In this document: piece by piece, positions 25,903 through 34,722 of the stretch
Layout: the number at the start of each line of letters is the position of its first letter
How positions within the stretch are numbered: the stretch's first letter is position 1
Assembly (NCBI GenBank): GCA_022708105.1
Contig: JAKIZI010000012.1
Location: 1 to 44,900 of the forward strand
DNA from: Bacteroidota bacterium
Lineage (GTDB): Bacteria; Bacteroidota; Bacteroidia; Bacteroidales; WCHB1-69
Length of the DNA: 44,900 nt
Reading direction: 5' to 3'
Program-made: the position numbers and the translations under genes
Notes under the pieces: generated by a model
Database searches by the model: none
Seen by the model: only the letters and a program-made list of their open reading frames with translations
What the model was told of the DNA's origin: nothing

Positions 25903-25936
25903 GCTTAATGTTAGTAATTTTGTTAGTAATTTTCGG

Positions 25937-25944
25937 CAAAAATA
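25937..25944 (-). promoter_or_regulatory. -7 box for tgt
   Basis: On the minus strand TATTTTTG (25944-25937) fits TAnnTTTG, 35 bases upstream of the chosen tgt start at 25902. Transcription would begin after the longer upstream start codon, which supports the shorter start. Confidence 0.5.
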
Positions 25945-25968
25945 CACTAATTATTATTATCTTTAAAA

Positions 25969-25976
25969 TAATTTTG
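25969..25976 (+). promoter_or_regulatory. -7 box for the GT2/sigma factor pair
   Basis: TAATTTTG fits TAnnTTTG, about 38 bases before the ATG at 26015. It is divergent from the tgt box in the same 112-bp interval. Confidence 0.5.
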
Positions 25977-26014
25977 CATCTCCATTTACCGAATTATTAT
26001 ATTTTTCACTACAA

Positions 26015-27154
26015 ATGCATCTGGATCTTTATATAATTATTATCAGCTTACTCGGAATTGTTGTTTTAATAAATTTATGTTATTACGGAGTGCTTTTTTC
26101 TCGTTTTTCTTTTCATAAAGCAAAGAAAATCAAACATTACCAACAAGATCCTGTGTCAATTATTGTGGCTGCGAAAAATGATGCTCATCATTTGATGAAG
26201 TCCCTTCCAATTTTATTAACCCAACAATATATTGATTATGAAGTCATTGTGGTAAATGACAATTCAGACGATGAAACAACTCAAGTTGCAGAAGATTTCA
26301 AAAGTATTTATTCTCATTTAAAATACATTGACTTAAACTCGTCCATTACCAATATAAAAGGGAAAAAATTCCCAATTTCCATAGGCATCAGAGCTGCTAA
26401 AAACAACATCATTCTTTTAACGGAACCGGATGCCATTCCAAATTCATCGTATTGGTTGCAAAATATGTCCAAACACTTTGTAGATAAAACAGAAATAGTG
26501 CTTGGATATGCCACTTATGAAAAGAAAAAAGGATTATTTAATTCGATGCTGCGCTTTGATGCACTCCATACTGCGATTCAATACTTTTCTTATGCTTTGG
26601 CCAAAATCCCCTTCATGGGAATCGGAAGAAATTTGGCATATACCAAAAACCTATTTATGAAAAATAAGGGATTTACCTCCCACAATCATATTTTGTATGG
26701 AGAAGATGACCTTTTCATCAATCATGTAGCCACCAAAACTAACTGTGCCATTGAGTACAGCAAAGAGACTATTGTTAAAACTCCTTCCAAATTAAGCTTT
26801 TTTTATTGGATAAAGTTCAAAAAAAATCATCATCTTACCCGAAAGTATTATCAGAAAAAACATAAATTTCTATTGGGGTTCTACGAATGGCTCTCGCCCC
26901 TCTTTTACATTTTTTTTATTGTTTCTCTGTTGCTTATGCCGCTCGAATTAACTCTGTTGTCGGCTCTTCCCATTGGTCTATTTTTTATTCGGATATTGAC
27001 ACAATACTTAATTTTCGGCTTTGCAGCAGTCAAGTTAAGAGAAAAAAAACTCATTCCTTATATATTGTTGTATGATGTTCTTTTTGCTTGTATCAATCCT
27101 TTTATTAATTTTGCATCTAAAATGACCAGAAACCAGGACAAACTATGGAAATAG
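26015..27154 (+). CDS. Membrane glycosyltransferase family 2
   Basis: Inner-membrane GT2 protein (379 aa) with one N-terminal helix (residues 5-30), a GT-A catalytic domain (about 47-270) and three C-terminal helices. Motifs: VSIIVAAKND, VIVVNDNSDDET, TEPDAIP in the DxD position, and GEDDLFINH in the acceptor region. Substrate unknown. Its last 10 bases overlap the start of a sigma factor gene. I recall GT2-sigma pairs near tgt in other Bacteroidales, so the arrangement may be conserved. Confidence 0.87.
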   Translation: MHLDLYIIIISLLGIVVLINLCYYGVLFSRFSFHKAKKIKHYQQDPVSIIVAAKNDAHHLMKSLPILLTQQYIDYEVIVVNDNSDDETTQVAEDFKSIYSHLKYIDLNSSITNIKGKKFPISIGIRAAKNNIILLTEPDAIPNSSYWLQNMSKHFVDKTEIVLGYATYEKKKGLFNSMLRFDALHTAIQYFSYALAKIPFMGIGRNLAYTKNLFMKNKGFTSHNHILYGEDDLFINHVATKTNCAIEYSKETIVKTPSKLSFFYWIKFKKNHHLTRKYYQKKHKFLLGFYEWLSPLFYIFFIVSLLLMPLELTLLSALPIGLFFIRILTQYLIFGFAAVKLREKKLIPYILLYDVLFACINPFINFASKMTRNQDKLWK

Positions 27155-27753
27155 CTGAAAATTTCTCGGAAAAAGCGCAACGTGATTTGCTTTTGGTTAC
27201 CGATGCATTACAAAACGGAAATCAAAAAGCGTATGCGCGATTAATGAGTTTTTATCGCGATCCCATCTATTTCATGATTTTAAAATTATGTAATAATCCT
27301 TATGATGCAGAAGATTTAACCATTGAAGCATTCGGCAAAGCTTTTAAAAATTTAGTTCAATTTACCGGAGAATATGCTTTTTCAACATGGCTTTTTCGAA
27401 TTGCTGCAAACAACTGTATCGATTTTCTTCGTAGAAAAAACAAATCTCCTCGCTGTTTGGAAGAGGATATTGAGAATTATGACAATCAATTTTATGAGGA
27501 ATACCTAGTTTCAAGTCAGAATACCCCGGAAGAATCAATTATTGAAAAACAACGAATTAAGATGATGCATATAGCTGTCGATCAATTGCGTCCCAAGTAT
27601 AAAGCTTTGATCAAACTTCGTTATTTTGATGAATATTCCTATGAAGAAATTTCAAAAGAGTTGAATATCAATGTAAATAATGTTAAGATTCAACTTTTCC
27701 GGGCAAAACAGATGTTGGCTTCGATTATGGAAAATATCAAACAGACCATTTAA
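27145..27753 (+). CDS. Sigma-70 family RNA polymerase sigma factor (ECF-like)
   Basis: Alternative sigma factor (202 aa). Region 2 covers about residues 25-95 (YDAEDLTIEAFGKAFKNL and FSTWLFRIAANNCIDFLRRKNK), and region 4 about 140-195 (LRPKYKALIKLRYFDEYSYEEISKELNINVNNVKIQLFRAKQML, a helix-turn-helix). Regions 1 and 3 are missing, as in ECF-type factors. The long acidic linker (about 100-135) is somewhat unusual. It overlaps the GT2 gene by 10 bases, so expression is probably coupled. No anti-sigma gene is adjacent, and the targets are unknown. Confidence 0.92.
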   Translation: MEIAENFSEKAQRDLLLVTDALQNGNQKAYARLMSFYRDPIYFMILKLCNNPYDAEDLTIEAFGKAFKNLVQFTGEYAFSTWLFRIAANNCIDFLRRKNKSPRCLEEDIENYDNQFYEEYLVSSQNTPEESIIEKQRIKMMHIAVDQLRPKYKALIKLRYFDEYSYEEISKELNINVNNVKIQLFRAKQMLASIMENIKQTI

Positions 27754-27763
27754 GCGTGCTCCT

Positions 27764-28264
27764 TTATTTCCCTATTTCCTCAAAAAAATCTTCATAACGG
27801 GCAGGATACCATCCTTTTGCTACTGCTTCATCATGAGAAAACATAAAATAAACCATTTCCGCTTCAGTACAAACCTCCCCTTCTTCATTCAATAAGCAGG
27901 CTTCCATAAAACAGAGGTTTCTTTTAATTTCTATAATTTTCGCTTCCGCTTTCACCAAAGTCTGTTTGGATGATAATGTTTTTTTATACTTCACATTCAA
28001 GCGGGAGGTAACACCGGATGTCCGGGCTTTGATATAAAGTGTCCACGCACCTACTTCATCCAGCAACGTCGCCTGAATACCGCCGTGAATAGCACCGGGA
28101 TAACCCTCATACTCTTTTTCGGGATTCCATTCCGTCTTCACATACGCCCCCTCCTCATAAAAACGCAACCGCAGTCCTATCGGATTGGAAGGTGAACAAG
28201 CAAAACAATGATAATCCTCTTTGGCAAAAACATTAATAATGTATCGTTTATCACTTTGTTCCAT
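27764..28264 (-). CDS. PaaI-family hot-dog thioesterase
   Basis: Hot-dog fold thioesterase (166 aa) of the PaaI/YigI type, cleaving acyl-CoA or related thioesters in the cytoplasm. Family features are CFACSPSNPIGLRLRFYEEG, the active-site region YPGAIHGGIQATLLDEVGAW (His-Gly-Gly, then Asp) and the SRLNVKYKKTL strand. The ATG at 28264 gives MEQSDKRY and is preferred over an in-frame ATG at 28330. It is convergent with the sigma factor gene, 10 bases apart. Substrate unknown. Confidence 0.87.
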   Translation of the reverse strand: MEQSDKRYIINVFAKEDYHCFACSPSNPIGLRLRFYEEGAYVKTEWNPEKEYEGYPGAIHGGIQATLLDEVGAWTLYIKARTSGVTSRLNVKYKKTLSSKQTLVKAEAKIIEIKRNLCFMEACLLNEEGEVCTEAEMVYFMFSHDEAVAKGWYPARYEDFFEEIGK

Positions 28265-28387
28265 TTTTTTCTTTTTTGAAGCAAAAATAGGAACTTTTTT
28301 AAATATAACAAACCTATCATCCCAAAACAATCTTACTTTTTTCTTCTTTTTTTTAAAATAAGTATAAAATATTTAAAGTAAAAAATG

Positions 28388-28395
28388 TATCTTTG
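28388..28395 (+). promoter_or_regulatory. -7 box before the Xaa-Pro aminopeptidase gene
   Basis: TATCTTTG is a good TAnnTTTG match, 50 bases before the ATG at 28446. It may drive the three-gene run of aminopeptidase, DUF47 and Pit. Confidence 0.55.
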
Positions 28396-28445
28396 CAACC
28401 ATTCCTATTTCAGGATATTGACATATTTGAACACATATAATTCCC

Positions 28446-29741
28446 ATGAGGTACAAAACGTTAGGCTCAGATTTTTACGCAAGAAATCGAAAAAATGTAA
28501 TCAACGAAATTCCTGAAAACGCTATCCTGATCCTTACTTCTGAAGATGAATATCCCCGCTCCGGAGATACCACCCACCCTTTTAGACAAAATTCAAATTT
28601 GCTCTATTTATGCGGTATTGACCAGGAAGAGACTACCCTTGTATTGGCCCCTTGGCATCCCAACCCCTCCTACAGAGAAATTCTGTTTATTAAAAATCCT
28701 TCTCCGGAAATGGTCGTTTGGTACGGGCATCGATTGAGTAAAGAGGAGACTTCTGCCATCTCAGGCATTAAAACGGTCATTTTCAATGAAGATTTTGAAG
28801 CAGTCCTGCATGATGTGATGATGAACAGTCAGTATGTGTATCTCCATTTGCCTGAAAATCCAAGATTAAAAATAACCTTTCCCACTCAAGAAATTCGTTT
28901 TTCCGAAAAACTGAAATGCGAATATCCGCTCCATCAATACAGGCGGATTGCACCGATTTTATATCCACTCCGTGCCGTGAAGCAAGCGGAAGAATTGACT
29001 GCACTGAAAAAAGCCTGCGACATTACGCAAAAAGCTTTTCTAAAAGCAATTAAAGAGGTAAAACCGGGAAAATATGAATACGAAATTGAAGCAGAACTTA
29101 TTGGCGAAATGATTCGCAATGGGGCATCCGGTCACTCTTTTGCTCCGATTGTCGCCTCCGGTGCCGATACCTGCATTTTACACTACATCAAAAATGATAA
29201 AATAATGCAGGATGGCGACTTGCTCCTGATGGATTTTGGTGCAGAATACGCCAATTATGCCGGCGATGCCACCCGGACAATGCCTGTCAACGGCAAATTT
29301 TCTCCAAGACAAAAAGAGGTCTATCAAGCTGTTTGCGACATATATAAGGCAACAATTCCCCTTTTTAAACCGGGAATGACCATCCATAAAATCAATGACT
29401 TCGTCTTTAAGAAAATGGACGAAGCTTTAATCAAATTGGGATTATACACACGGGAAGATGTGCTGAATCAAAACCCTGAAAAGCCCCTTTTTAAACGCTA
29501 TTTCATGCATAATACCAGCCATTTTATCGGAATGGATGTCCATGATGTAGGCCAGCGGGATTGGACATTTCAGCCCGGAATGATCTTGAGTTGTGAACCC
29601 GGAATTTACATTGCCGAAGAAGGGATCGGCGTGAGAATTGAAACCGATGTCGTCGTTGCAGAGAATCCGATCGACTTGATGACAGAAATGCCATTAGAAA
29701 TCGAAGAAATTGAAACTCTGATGAAAAACGCCCATTCATAA
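28446..29741 (+). CDS. pepP: Xaa-Pro aminopeptidase (M24B)
   Basis: Cytoplasmic metallopeptidase (431 aa) that removes the N-terminal residue before proline. An aminopeptidase P N-terminal domain (about 1-160; FRQNSNLLYLCGIDQ) is followed by the pita-bread M24 domain. Metal ligands are visible in LMDFGAEYANYAGDATRT (two Asp), HNTSHFIGMDVHDVG (His), and SCEPGIYI/GVRIETDV (two Glu). Full length. It lies 26 bases before the DUF47 gene. In a peptide-using organism it would finish breakdown of proline-containing peptides. Confidence 0.94.
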   Translation: MRYKTLGSDFYARNRKNVINEIPENAILILTSEDEYPRSGDTTHPFRQNSNLLYLCGIDQEETTLVLAPWHPNPSYREILFIKNPSPEMVVWYGHRLSKEETSAISGIKTVIFNEDFEAVLHDVMMNSQYVYLHLPENPRLKITFPTQEIRFSEKLKCEYPLHQYRRIAPILYPLRAVKQAEELTALKKACDITQKAFLKAIKEVKPGKYEYEIEAELIGEMIRNGASGHSFAPIVASGADTCILHYIKNDKIMQDGDLLLMDFGAEYANYAGDATRTMPVNGKFSPRQKEVYQAVCDIYKATIPLFKPGMTIHKINDFVFKKMDEALIKLGLYTREDVLNQNPEKPLFKRYFMHNTSHFIGMDVHDVGQRDWTFQPGMILSCEPGIYIAEEGIGVRIETDVVVAENPIDLMTEMPLEIEEIETLMKNAHS

Positions 29742-29767
29742 ATGATTATAACTAAATAAATATAAAT

Positions 29768-30418
29768 ATGAACAAAAATTCGATTTTTTCTTTTCTCCTT
29801 ACTAAAGAGAATAAGTTTTTCCCATTAATCAATCATGTCGGAGAACTCAACAATTCTGCTTCAATCACCCTCAACAAGTTTATCAATAGCAAAGACAAAA
29901 AAGAGATGCAAGATCTCTATTTTGAAATTAAAGCATACGAAAGAGAAGCAGATGATGTGTTAAGCGTTATTTTTGAAGAATTGAACAGTACTTTCATCAC
30001 CCCTTTCGATCGTGAAGATATTCATGAATTATGCGAACGATTGGATGACACTTTAGACAACATCAACTCCGCCTCCAAACGAGTGCTCTTATTTCAACCG
30101 AAGAACATACCAGACAGCATGTTAGAACTTTGCAAGATTATAGGAGAATGTGGCAATGCCATCGACATTTCTCTTCAAGAACTCAAAACTATCAACAAGA
30201 AACCTGCCGTTGCGCTTGAACAATGTGAACGCTTACATCTACTGGAACGTAAAGCCGACGAAGTTTACGAACAATACATTAAACACCTGTTTGAAATCGA
30301 AACCGATTCCATAGAACTTTTCAAGAACAAAGAGATTATGCAGGAATTGGAACGCACTACCGATGCGGCTAATGCAGTAGGAAAAGTGATCAAAACCATC
30401 ATTGTCAAATACGCATAA
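29768..30418 (+). CDS. DUF47 family phosphate transport accessory protein (PhoU-like)
   Basis: Helical cytoplasmic protein (216 aa) of the DUF47/PhoU-like family, usually paired with Pit transporters. It has the conserved pattern AYEREADDVLSVIFEELNSTFITPFDREDIHELCERLDDTLDNI near residues 57-100 and a second repeat-like ERKADEVYEQYIKHLFE near 160. The Pit gene follows after 7 bases, which supports a role in controlling phosphate uptake. Full length. Confidence 0.92.
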   Translation: MNKNSIFSFLLTKENKFFPLINHVGELNNSASITLNKFINSKDKKEMQDLYFEIKAYEREADDVLSVIFEELNSTFITPFDREDIHELCERLDDTLDNINSASKRVLLFQPKNIPDSMLELCKIIGECGNAIDISLQELKTINKKPAVALEQCERLHLLERKADEVYEQYIKHLFEIETDSIELFKNKEIMQELERTTDAANAVGKVIKTIIVKYA

Positions 30419-30425
30419 AAAAAAC

Positions 30426-31457
30426 ATGGAAATACTTATTCTTATCATTGTCCTAGCTTTGATTTTCGATTTTATCAACGGATTTCATGATGCAGCGAAC
30501 TCCGTTGCTACAGTTGTCTCCACAAAAGTCTTAACTCCTTTTCAAGCAGTTTTATGGGCGGCATTTTTTAATTTTGTCGCTTTTTTTATTGCCAAATACA
30601 TCATTGGCGAATTTGGAATTGCCGACACGGTCTCCAAAACAGTAATAGCCGAATACGTTACCCAACCGGTTATTTTAGCGGGTATTATTGCCGCAATCAT
30701 TTGGAATTTAGTTACATGGGCATTAGGAATTCCCTCCTCTTCCTCACATACGCTCATCGGTGGGTTTGCCGGCGCTGCCATCGCTGCTTCCGGTTTTAAA
30801 GCCATTCACGCCGGAGTGATTGGAATTATTGCTCTTTTCATCATTGTTGCCCCGCTTATCGGAATGGTGGGTGGATTGCTCATATCTTCTCTTACGCTGA
30901 GAATTGCCAGAAAAGTACGTCCTCACAAAGCGGACAAATGGTTTAAACGAATTCAATTGTTATCTTCGGCACTTCTGAGCATCGGACACGGCTTAAACGA
31001 CTCCCAAAAAGTAATGGGAATTATTGCTGCCTCCCTCATTGCATATAATGCTCAACACGGAGATGCTGTTCCTTATTGGCTTCAATTGACTGACATTCAC
31101 GATATTCACGATTGGGTGCCAATAGCTTGTTTCACTGCCATTGCTTTAGGTACTATGGCCGGCGGCTGGAAAATTATGAAAACTATGGGAAGTAAAATCA
31201 CAAGGATTACCCCTGTGGAAGGCTTTTGCGCCCAAACTGCCGGTGCCATCACCCTTTTCATAACCGAAATCCTCAAAGTTCCGGTAAGTACCACCCACGT
31301 TATCAGCGGAAGTATCATTGGCGTTGGAGCCATAAAACGTTTATCTGCAGTTCGTTGGGGCGTCACGGTCAACTTGGTCTGGGCTTGGATTTTAACAATT
31401 CCCGTAAGCGCCCTCCTCGGAATGGGGCTTTATGCCATCGTATCCTCTATAATTTAA
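30426..31457 (+). CDS. Inorganic phosphate transporter, Pit family
   Basis: Low-affinity phosphate transporter (343 aa) of the inner membrane, with about ten transmembrane helices. The Pit signature occurs twice in the usual way: DFINGFHDAANSVATVVSTKVLTP at the N-terminus, and SIGHGLNDSQKVMG plus VPVSTTHVISGSIIG in the second half. The ATG at 30426 is chosen over an in-frame TTG at 30402 that overlaps the DUF47 gene. Only 8 bases separate the stop codon from the target duplication of an IS256-family element, which now lies where its terminator would be. Confidence 0.94.
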   Translation: MEILILIIVLALIFDFINGFHDAANSVATVVSTKVLTPFQAVLWAAFFNFVAFFIAKYIIGEFGIADTVSKTVIAEYVTQPVILAGIIAAIIWNLVTWALGIPSSSSHTLIGGFAGAAIAASGFKAIHAGVIGIIALFIIVAPLIGMVGGLLISSLTLRIARKVRPHKADKWFKRIQLLSSALLSIGHGLNDSQKVMGIIAASLIAYNAQHGDAVPYWLQLTDIHDIHDWVPIACFTAIALGTMAGGWKIMKTMGSKITRITPVEGFCAQTAGAITLFITEILKVPVSTTHVISGSIIGVGAIKRLSAVRWGVTVNLVWAWILTIPVSALLGMGLYAIVSSII

Positions 31458-31473
31458 TCAAATAAGATTAAAT

Positions 31474-32782
31474 GGGAGTGTTTAAAATTTTGTGTAAACT
31501 ATGTAACGAATTACAATTTGAGTCTATCATCGTAAAGTATTTTAAATTGATTTAAAATCACCGGCCAATCAATAATAGGCATAGTCCATTTTTTCTGAAT
31601 AATATTTATGGCCAAAAATATAGATTTTTTAGCTGCAAAATCATCCGGAAAAGCATTTTTAGTTTTAATATATTTTCTGATTCCACTATTTAAGCTTTCA
31701 ATGATGTTTGTAGTATAAATTATCCTTCTTATTTCATGGGGATAATCATAAAAAGCAGTAAGATCCGTCCAATTATCTCGCCATGATTTTATTGCATAAT
31801 AGTATTTATGGCCCCATTTATTCTCCAATGCATCAAGTGCATCTACAGCTTGTTCTAAATTGTTAGCAGTATAGATACATTTCAAATCTTGCAAAAATTC
31901 TTTTTTATCTTTCCATACAACAAATTTACAACTATTTCTAATTTGGTGAACGATGCATAATTGACCGGTTGTATTTCTAAAAACTGCCTTTATTGCTGCT
32001 TGGATACCTTTTAAATTATCTGTACAGGAAATAAGAATATCATTTACCCCACGAGATTTTATATCGGTAAAAACTGACATCCAAAACGAAGCATTTTCAC
32101 GCTCACTTATCCACATTCCTAAGATTTCTTTTCTTCCTGAAATGGATAATCCAATCAATAAATAGACCGTTTTATTAATCACAATCCCGTTGTGGCGAAT
32201 TTTAACAGATAACCCATCTGCCCACACAATGCAGTATTGTTCATCTAATGGCCTCGATTGCCAATCCTTGATATCCTCTATAACACTATCCGTTATGTGA
32301 GAAATAGTGCTGGGACTTACATTGATACCATAAATATCTTTAATCGTTTCTTCTATATCTCTTGTTGATAGTCCTTTGGAGTATAAAGTGAGGATGGAGG
32401 AACTTATTTTTGTAGATATGCGACGATGTTTAGGAACTAGTATTGGTTCAAATGTAGAATCACGATCTCTGGGAATTTCTACAAGTAGTTTACCAATATC
32501 GGTCTTTAATTGTTTCTTACTGCTACCATTTCTATAGTTCTGCTCTTGACATGGCTCATACTTCCCATATCCTAGATGATCTGTCAATTCAGCTTTTAAT
32601 AAACTCTCTATCCCTTTCTTATAGATTGTAGATACATAATCTTCAAGATCATTTATATGCTTGATCTTTTTTAATGCTTCTTCTTCGTGTTTTCTTATGT
32701 TTTTCATATCTCATGTGTTTTTTGTTTTTACTATGTTTATTTTCTATTGTTACATAGTTTACACAAAATTTTAAACACCCTC
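31474..32782 (-). mobile_element. Complete IS256-family insertion sequence, 1309 bp
   Basis: The element is bounded by 34-bp inverted repeats (31474-31507 and 32749-32782) that agree except at two outer positions (second and fourth base). The core reads GTGTTTAAAATTTTGTGTAA at both ends. Both sides carry the same 8-bp target duplication GATTAAAT (31466-31473 and 32783-32790), as usual for the family. The transposase is uninterrupted, so the copy is probably young and possibly active. It sits directly after the Pit gene. Confidence 0.95.
31511..32707 (-). CDS. IS256-family transposase
   Basis: Mutator/IS256-family DDE transposase (398 aa). Visible features are the N-terminal EALKKIKHINDLEDYVSTIYKKGIESLLKAELTDHLGY block, the first Asp in VWADGLSVKI, the second in SCTDNLKGIQAA, the CIVHQIRNS helical motif, and the final Glu in TTNIIESLNSGIRKYIKTKNAFPDD. 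Full length with no frameshift. It is enclosed by the inverted repeats of its element. Confidence 0.96.
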   Translation of the reverse strand: MKNIRKHEEEALKKIKHINDLEDYVSTIYKKGIESLLKAELTDHLGYGKYEPCQEQNYRNGSSKKQLKTDIGKLLVEIPRDRDSTFEPILVPKHRRISTKISSSILTLYSKGLSTRDIEETIKDIYGINVSPSTISHITDSVIEDIKDWQSRPLDEQYCIVWADGLSVKIRHNGIVINKTVYLLIGLSISGRKEILGMWISERENASFWMSVFTDIKSRGVNDILISCTDNLKGIQAAIKAVFRNTTGQLCIVHQIRNSCKFVVWKDKKEFLQDLKCIYTANNLEQAVDALDALENKWGHKYYYAIKSWRDNWTDLTAFYDYPHEIRRIIYTTNIIESLNSGIRKYIKTKNAFPDDFAAKKSIFLAINIIQKKWTMPIIDWPVILNQFKILYDDRLKL

Positions 32783-32800
32783 GATTAAATCTTTTTATTT

Positions 32801-32960
32801 GGGCGTGCCGGCTTCACCGTCGGTCTCCGGCTGCAAGTCCGCGTCCGGTAGCCGTGTGCTCGCAAAGCCACAAAAAGAGCTTCCTCCGGTCGCTTTTTTG
32901 CGGCAGCGGCACATCGTCTCCCGTCCTTGCGGGCTTTCCGCCTACGACCTCACGCTGGGG
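32801..32960. repeat. GC-rich intergenic element, 160 bp
   Basis: Hand counting gives 105 G+C in 160 bases (66%) against AT-rich flanks. It begins GGGCGTGCCGGCTTCACCG and ends CACGCTGGGG, with sharp edges on both sides. Short frames cross it, but none looks like a protein. The opening GGGCGTGCC..., the 'CGGCTGCAAGTCC' stretch and a 'GCGGGCTTTCCGC' block resemble GC-rich elements I recall between genes in other Bacteroidota genomes. That memory could not be checked. It may form hairpins (GCAAAGCC... GCTTTTTTGC). Confidence 0.55.
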
Positions 32961-32979
32961 AACAACAACCGAAATATAT

Positions 32980-33336
32980 CTAAAAATTACTAATTTTCAA
33001 TTCGATACTTTCAATTTTTTTGTCTATATAATTTTTTAACAAATTGCAATGATCTGAATTTTGAAATATCAAATCACTTTGCGATATCTGTAATTTTTCT
33101 AGTGCATCAATTCTATTATCTAAAGTTTTTAATTGGTTACTAACTGACTCGAAATTTTTTGCCAAACTTGTAGCTAAATTATTATATGAATTAAATAATT
33201 CCGCCAGTTTTTCTAATAAACCATTTAATTCCTCAAGATAAATAACTATAAGAGTAATTTTTTCTGATTCTATTGGCCATTCTTTAATTTTAGCTAAAAC
33301 ATCCTTTGTGTTTTGAAAAAATTCACTGTTTAACAT
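32980..33336 (-). CDS. Orphan coiled-coil protein
   Basis: Hypothetical protein (118 aa), not recognised. It is predicted to be mostly helical, with heptad-like leucine/isoleucine spacing (LEELNGLLEKLAELFNSYNNLATSLAKNF, then LKTLDNRIDALEKLQISQSDL), suggesting a coiled coil about 40-90. No signal peptide or membrane segment. It is AT-rich and lies between the GC-rich element and a 500-bp empty stretch in the insertion-rich patch, which points to acquired DNA. It could be a remnant of a mobile module. Confidence 0.55.
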   Translation of the reverse strand: MLNSEFFQNTKDVLAKIKEWPIESEKITLIVIYLEELNGLLEKLAELFNSYNNLATSLAKNFESVSNQLKTLDNRIDALEKLQISQSDLIFQNSDHCNLLKNYIDKKIESIELKISNF

Positions 33337-33847
33337 AATTTCTAATTTTAAATGAATATAAATGGGTATTAAAATTCTTTTATAATTTTCCTCATACTAC
33401 ACAAACTATACCGTATTTGAGTCTGTGTTAAATAGATATTACAATATTACAACTTATTTTAAAAAATTACCATATTTTTTCAAAAAAAATCCAATAACTA
33501 ACTTTCTATCAATAAAAATAATTTCAATCATAGACCTTGCTCATATCTAAAAACGTTATAATTAAGATTTATCAAACATATTATCAATATTATTCTTGTT
33601 ATTTTTATATTCAAAATATAGGCATAATAACCGCATATCGAAAGATTTAAATCATAGCCCCCTATATATTGTTATTTTAATTTCAATGTATATTTAAATT
33701 TTAATACTTAAAACTGAAGTAGAAATCAAATTTTCAATTAATAAATTCTTTCTTATAGTCCTTTAATTCTAACAATATGTCATATGAATATCACAAAATT
33801 CAGAGTAATAACTCTAATTTACATTTTCTAATATTCTTTTTAGGTGC
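33337..33847. other. AT-rich stretch without genes
   Basis: About 510 bases, strongly AT-rich, with stops in all frames. No tRNA, repeat array, terminator or convincing promoter was seen. It separates two orphan minus-strand genes in the acquired patch. Confidence 0.6.
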
Positions 33848-34351
33848 TTATTTCTTTACAATTTGATGAGCCCCAATTATTGCAAGACAAATTCCATCTT
33901 TCATGTCAAAACTAAAGTTTACTTGAAAACAATTGTCTTGAAATTGTGTGTAGTTATTCCCTTTTAAGTCTAAAATCCATTCTCTTCCATCCCAGTAGTT
34001 GATTAAAGAATCAACTTCTGATTCTTGCCATTTACCATTCCCCATTCTGTCATTTCCATATTCTTTGGTAATTGTGTCAATGAAATTTTGAATTTTGTTA
34101 ATTGTAGTTCTAGAATTTATACTACCTAAAATTAAGTTAAAATCAGTCTGACCTGAAATATCTTTCTTGCCTCCAAAAATTCGGAATGTTGCAATGTCAA
34201 AAAGACCAAAATTATCAGAAATAGGGACCGAATAATCAGTGAATCTTGACTCAAATTTCACTTCTGTTAATTTTTTTTCTAAAGCAGAATTAACTTTTAG
34301 ACCTAAAATGTCAAAAAAGTTTTTTTTGGTTTTAAATAGAAGAAATCCCAT
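33848..34351 (-). CDS. Orphan hypothetical protein
   Basis: Hypothetical protein (167 aa), not recognised. It is soluble, with mixed strands and helices, no signal peptide and no membrane segment. It has a WQESEVDSLINYWDGREWILDLKG segment and a C-terminal QVNFSFDMKDGICLAIIGAHQI strand pattern, similar in style to small immunity-like or plasmid-borne proteins, but with no family match. A TATATTTG -7 box lies 77 bases upstream at 34428-34435, so it is probably expressed. It stands alone between an AT-rich gap and the IS3 element. Confidence 0.65.
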   Translation of the reverse strand: MGFLLFKTKKNFFDILGLKVNSALEKKLTEVKFESRFTDYSVPISDNFGLFDIATFRIFGGKKDISGQTDFNLILGSINSRTTINKIQNFIDTITKEYGNDRMGNGKWQESEVDSLINYWDGREWILDLKGNNYTQFQDNCFQVNFSFDMKDGICLAIIGAHQIVKK

Positions 34352-34427
34352 ATTTTTTAATTTACATAGTTTATATTAATCCCCCTTATAAATATTATAA
34401 TTTTATTTAAAGTTTTTAAACATTGTA

Positions 34428-34435
34428 CAAATATA
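34428..34435 (-). promoter_or_regulatory. -7 box for the orphan gene at 34351
   Basis: On the minus strand the sequence reads TATATTTG, a TAnnTTTG match 77 bases before the predicted start codon. No -33 element was identified. Confidence 0.4.
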
Positions 34436-34722
34436 AACTTTTTTATTGATGTATAGAAAATTTTGTAATAAAAAAGATTAAACAAATTTATAATTTCTCA
34501 AATTAGGGAAGCATCATCAGACAAATAATTATTTATTTCATCAATCTTTATCGATTTAACAAAAATTCTGAAAAAGAATGATTCCCTCTCATAAATCAGC
34601 AACATTTATCACCGACGAGACTTTTTTTTGATTAGAATGATTAAGCTTTTTACAAAATTAAATACTTGATTATCAGCCACTTTTTTTGACAATTTTTTAC
34701 CAGACAACAATGTATTATTTTA

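Noticed and set aside
32801..32960. A tRNA or rRNA fragment in the GC-rich element
   Set aside because: No cloverleaf, CCA end, T-loop sequence or recognisable rRNA segment was found.
32799..33039. Short plus-strand frames across the GC-rich element
   Set aside because: They are made of low-complexity residues, start without support, and exist only because GC-rich DNA has few stops.
33337..33847. Possible origin or attachment site in the AT-rich gap
   Set aside because: No DnaA-box cluster, paired direct repeats or integrase gene was seen.
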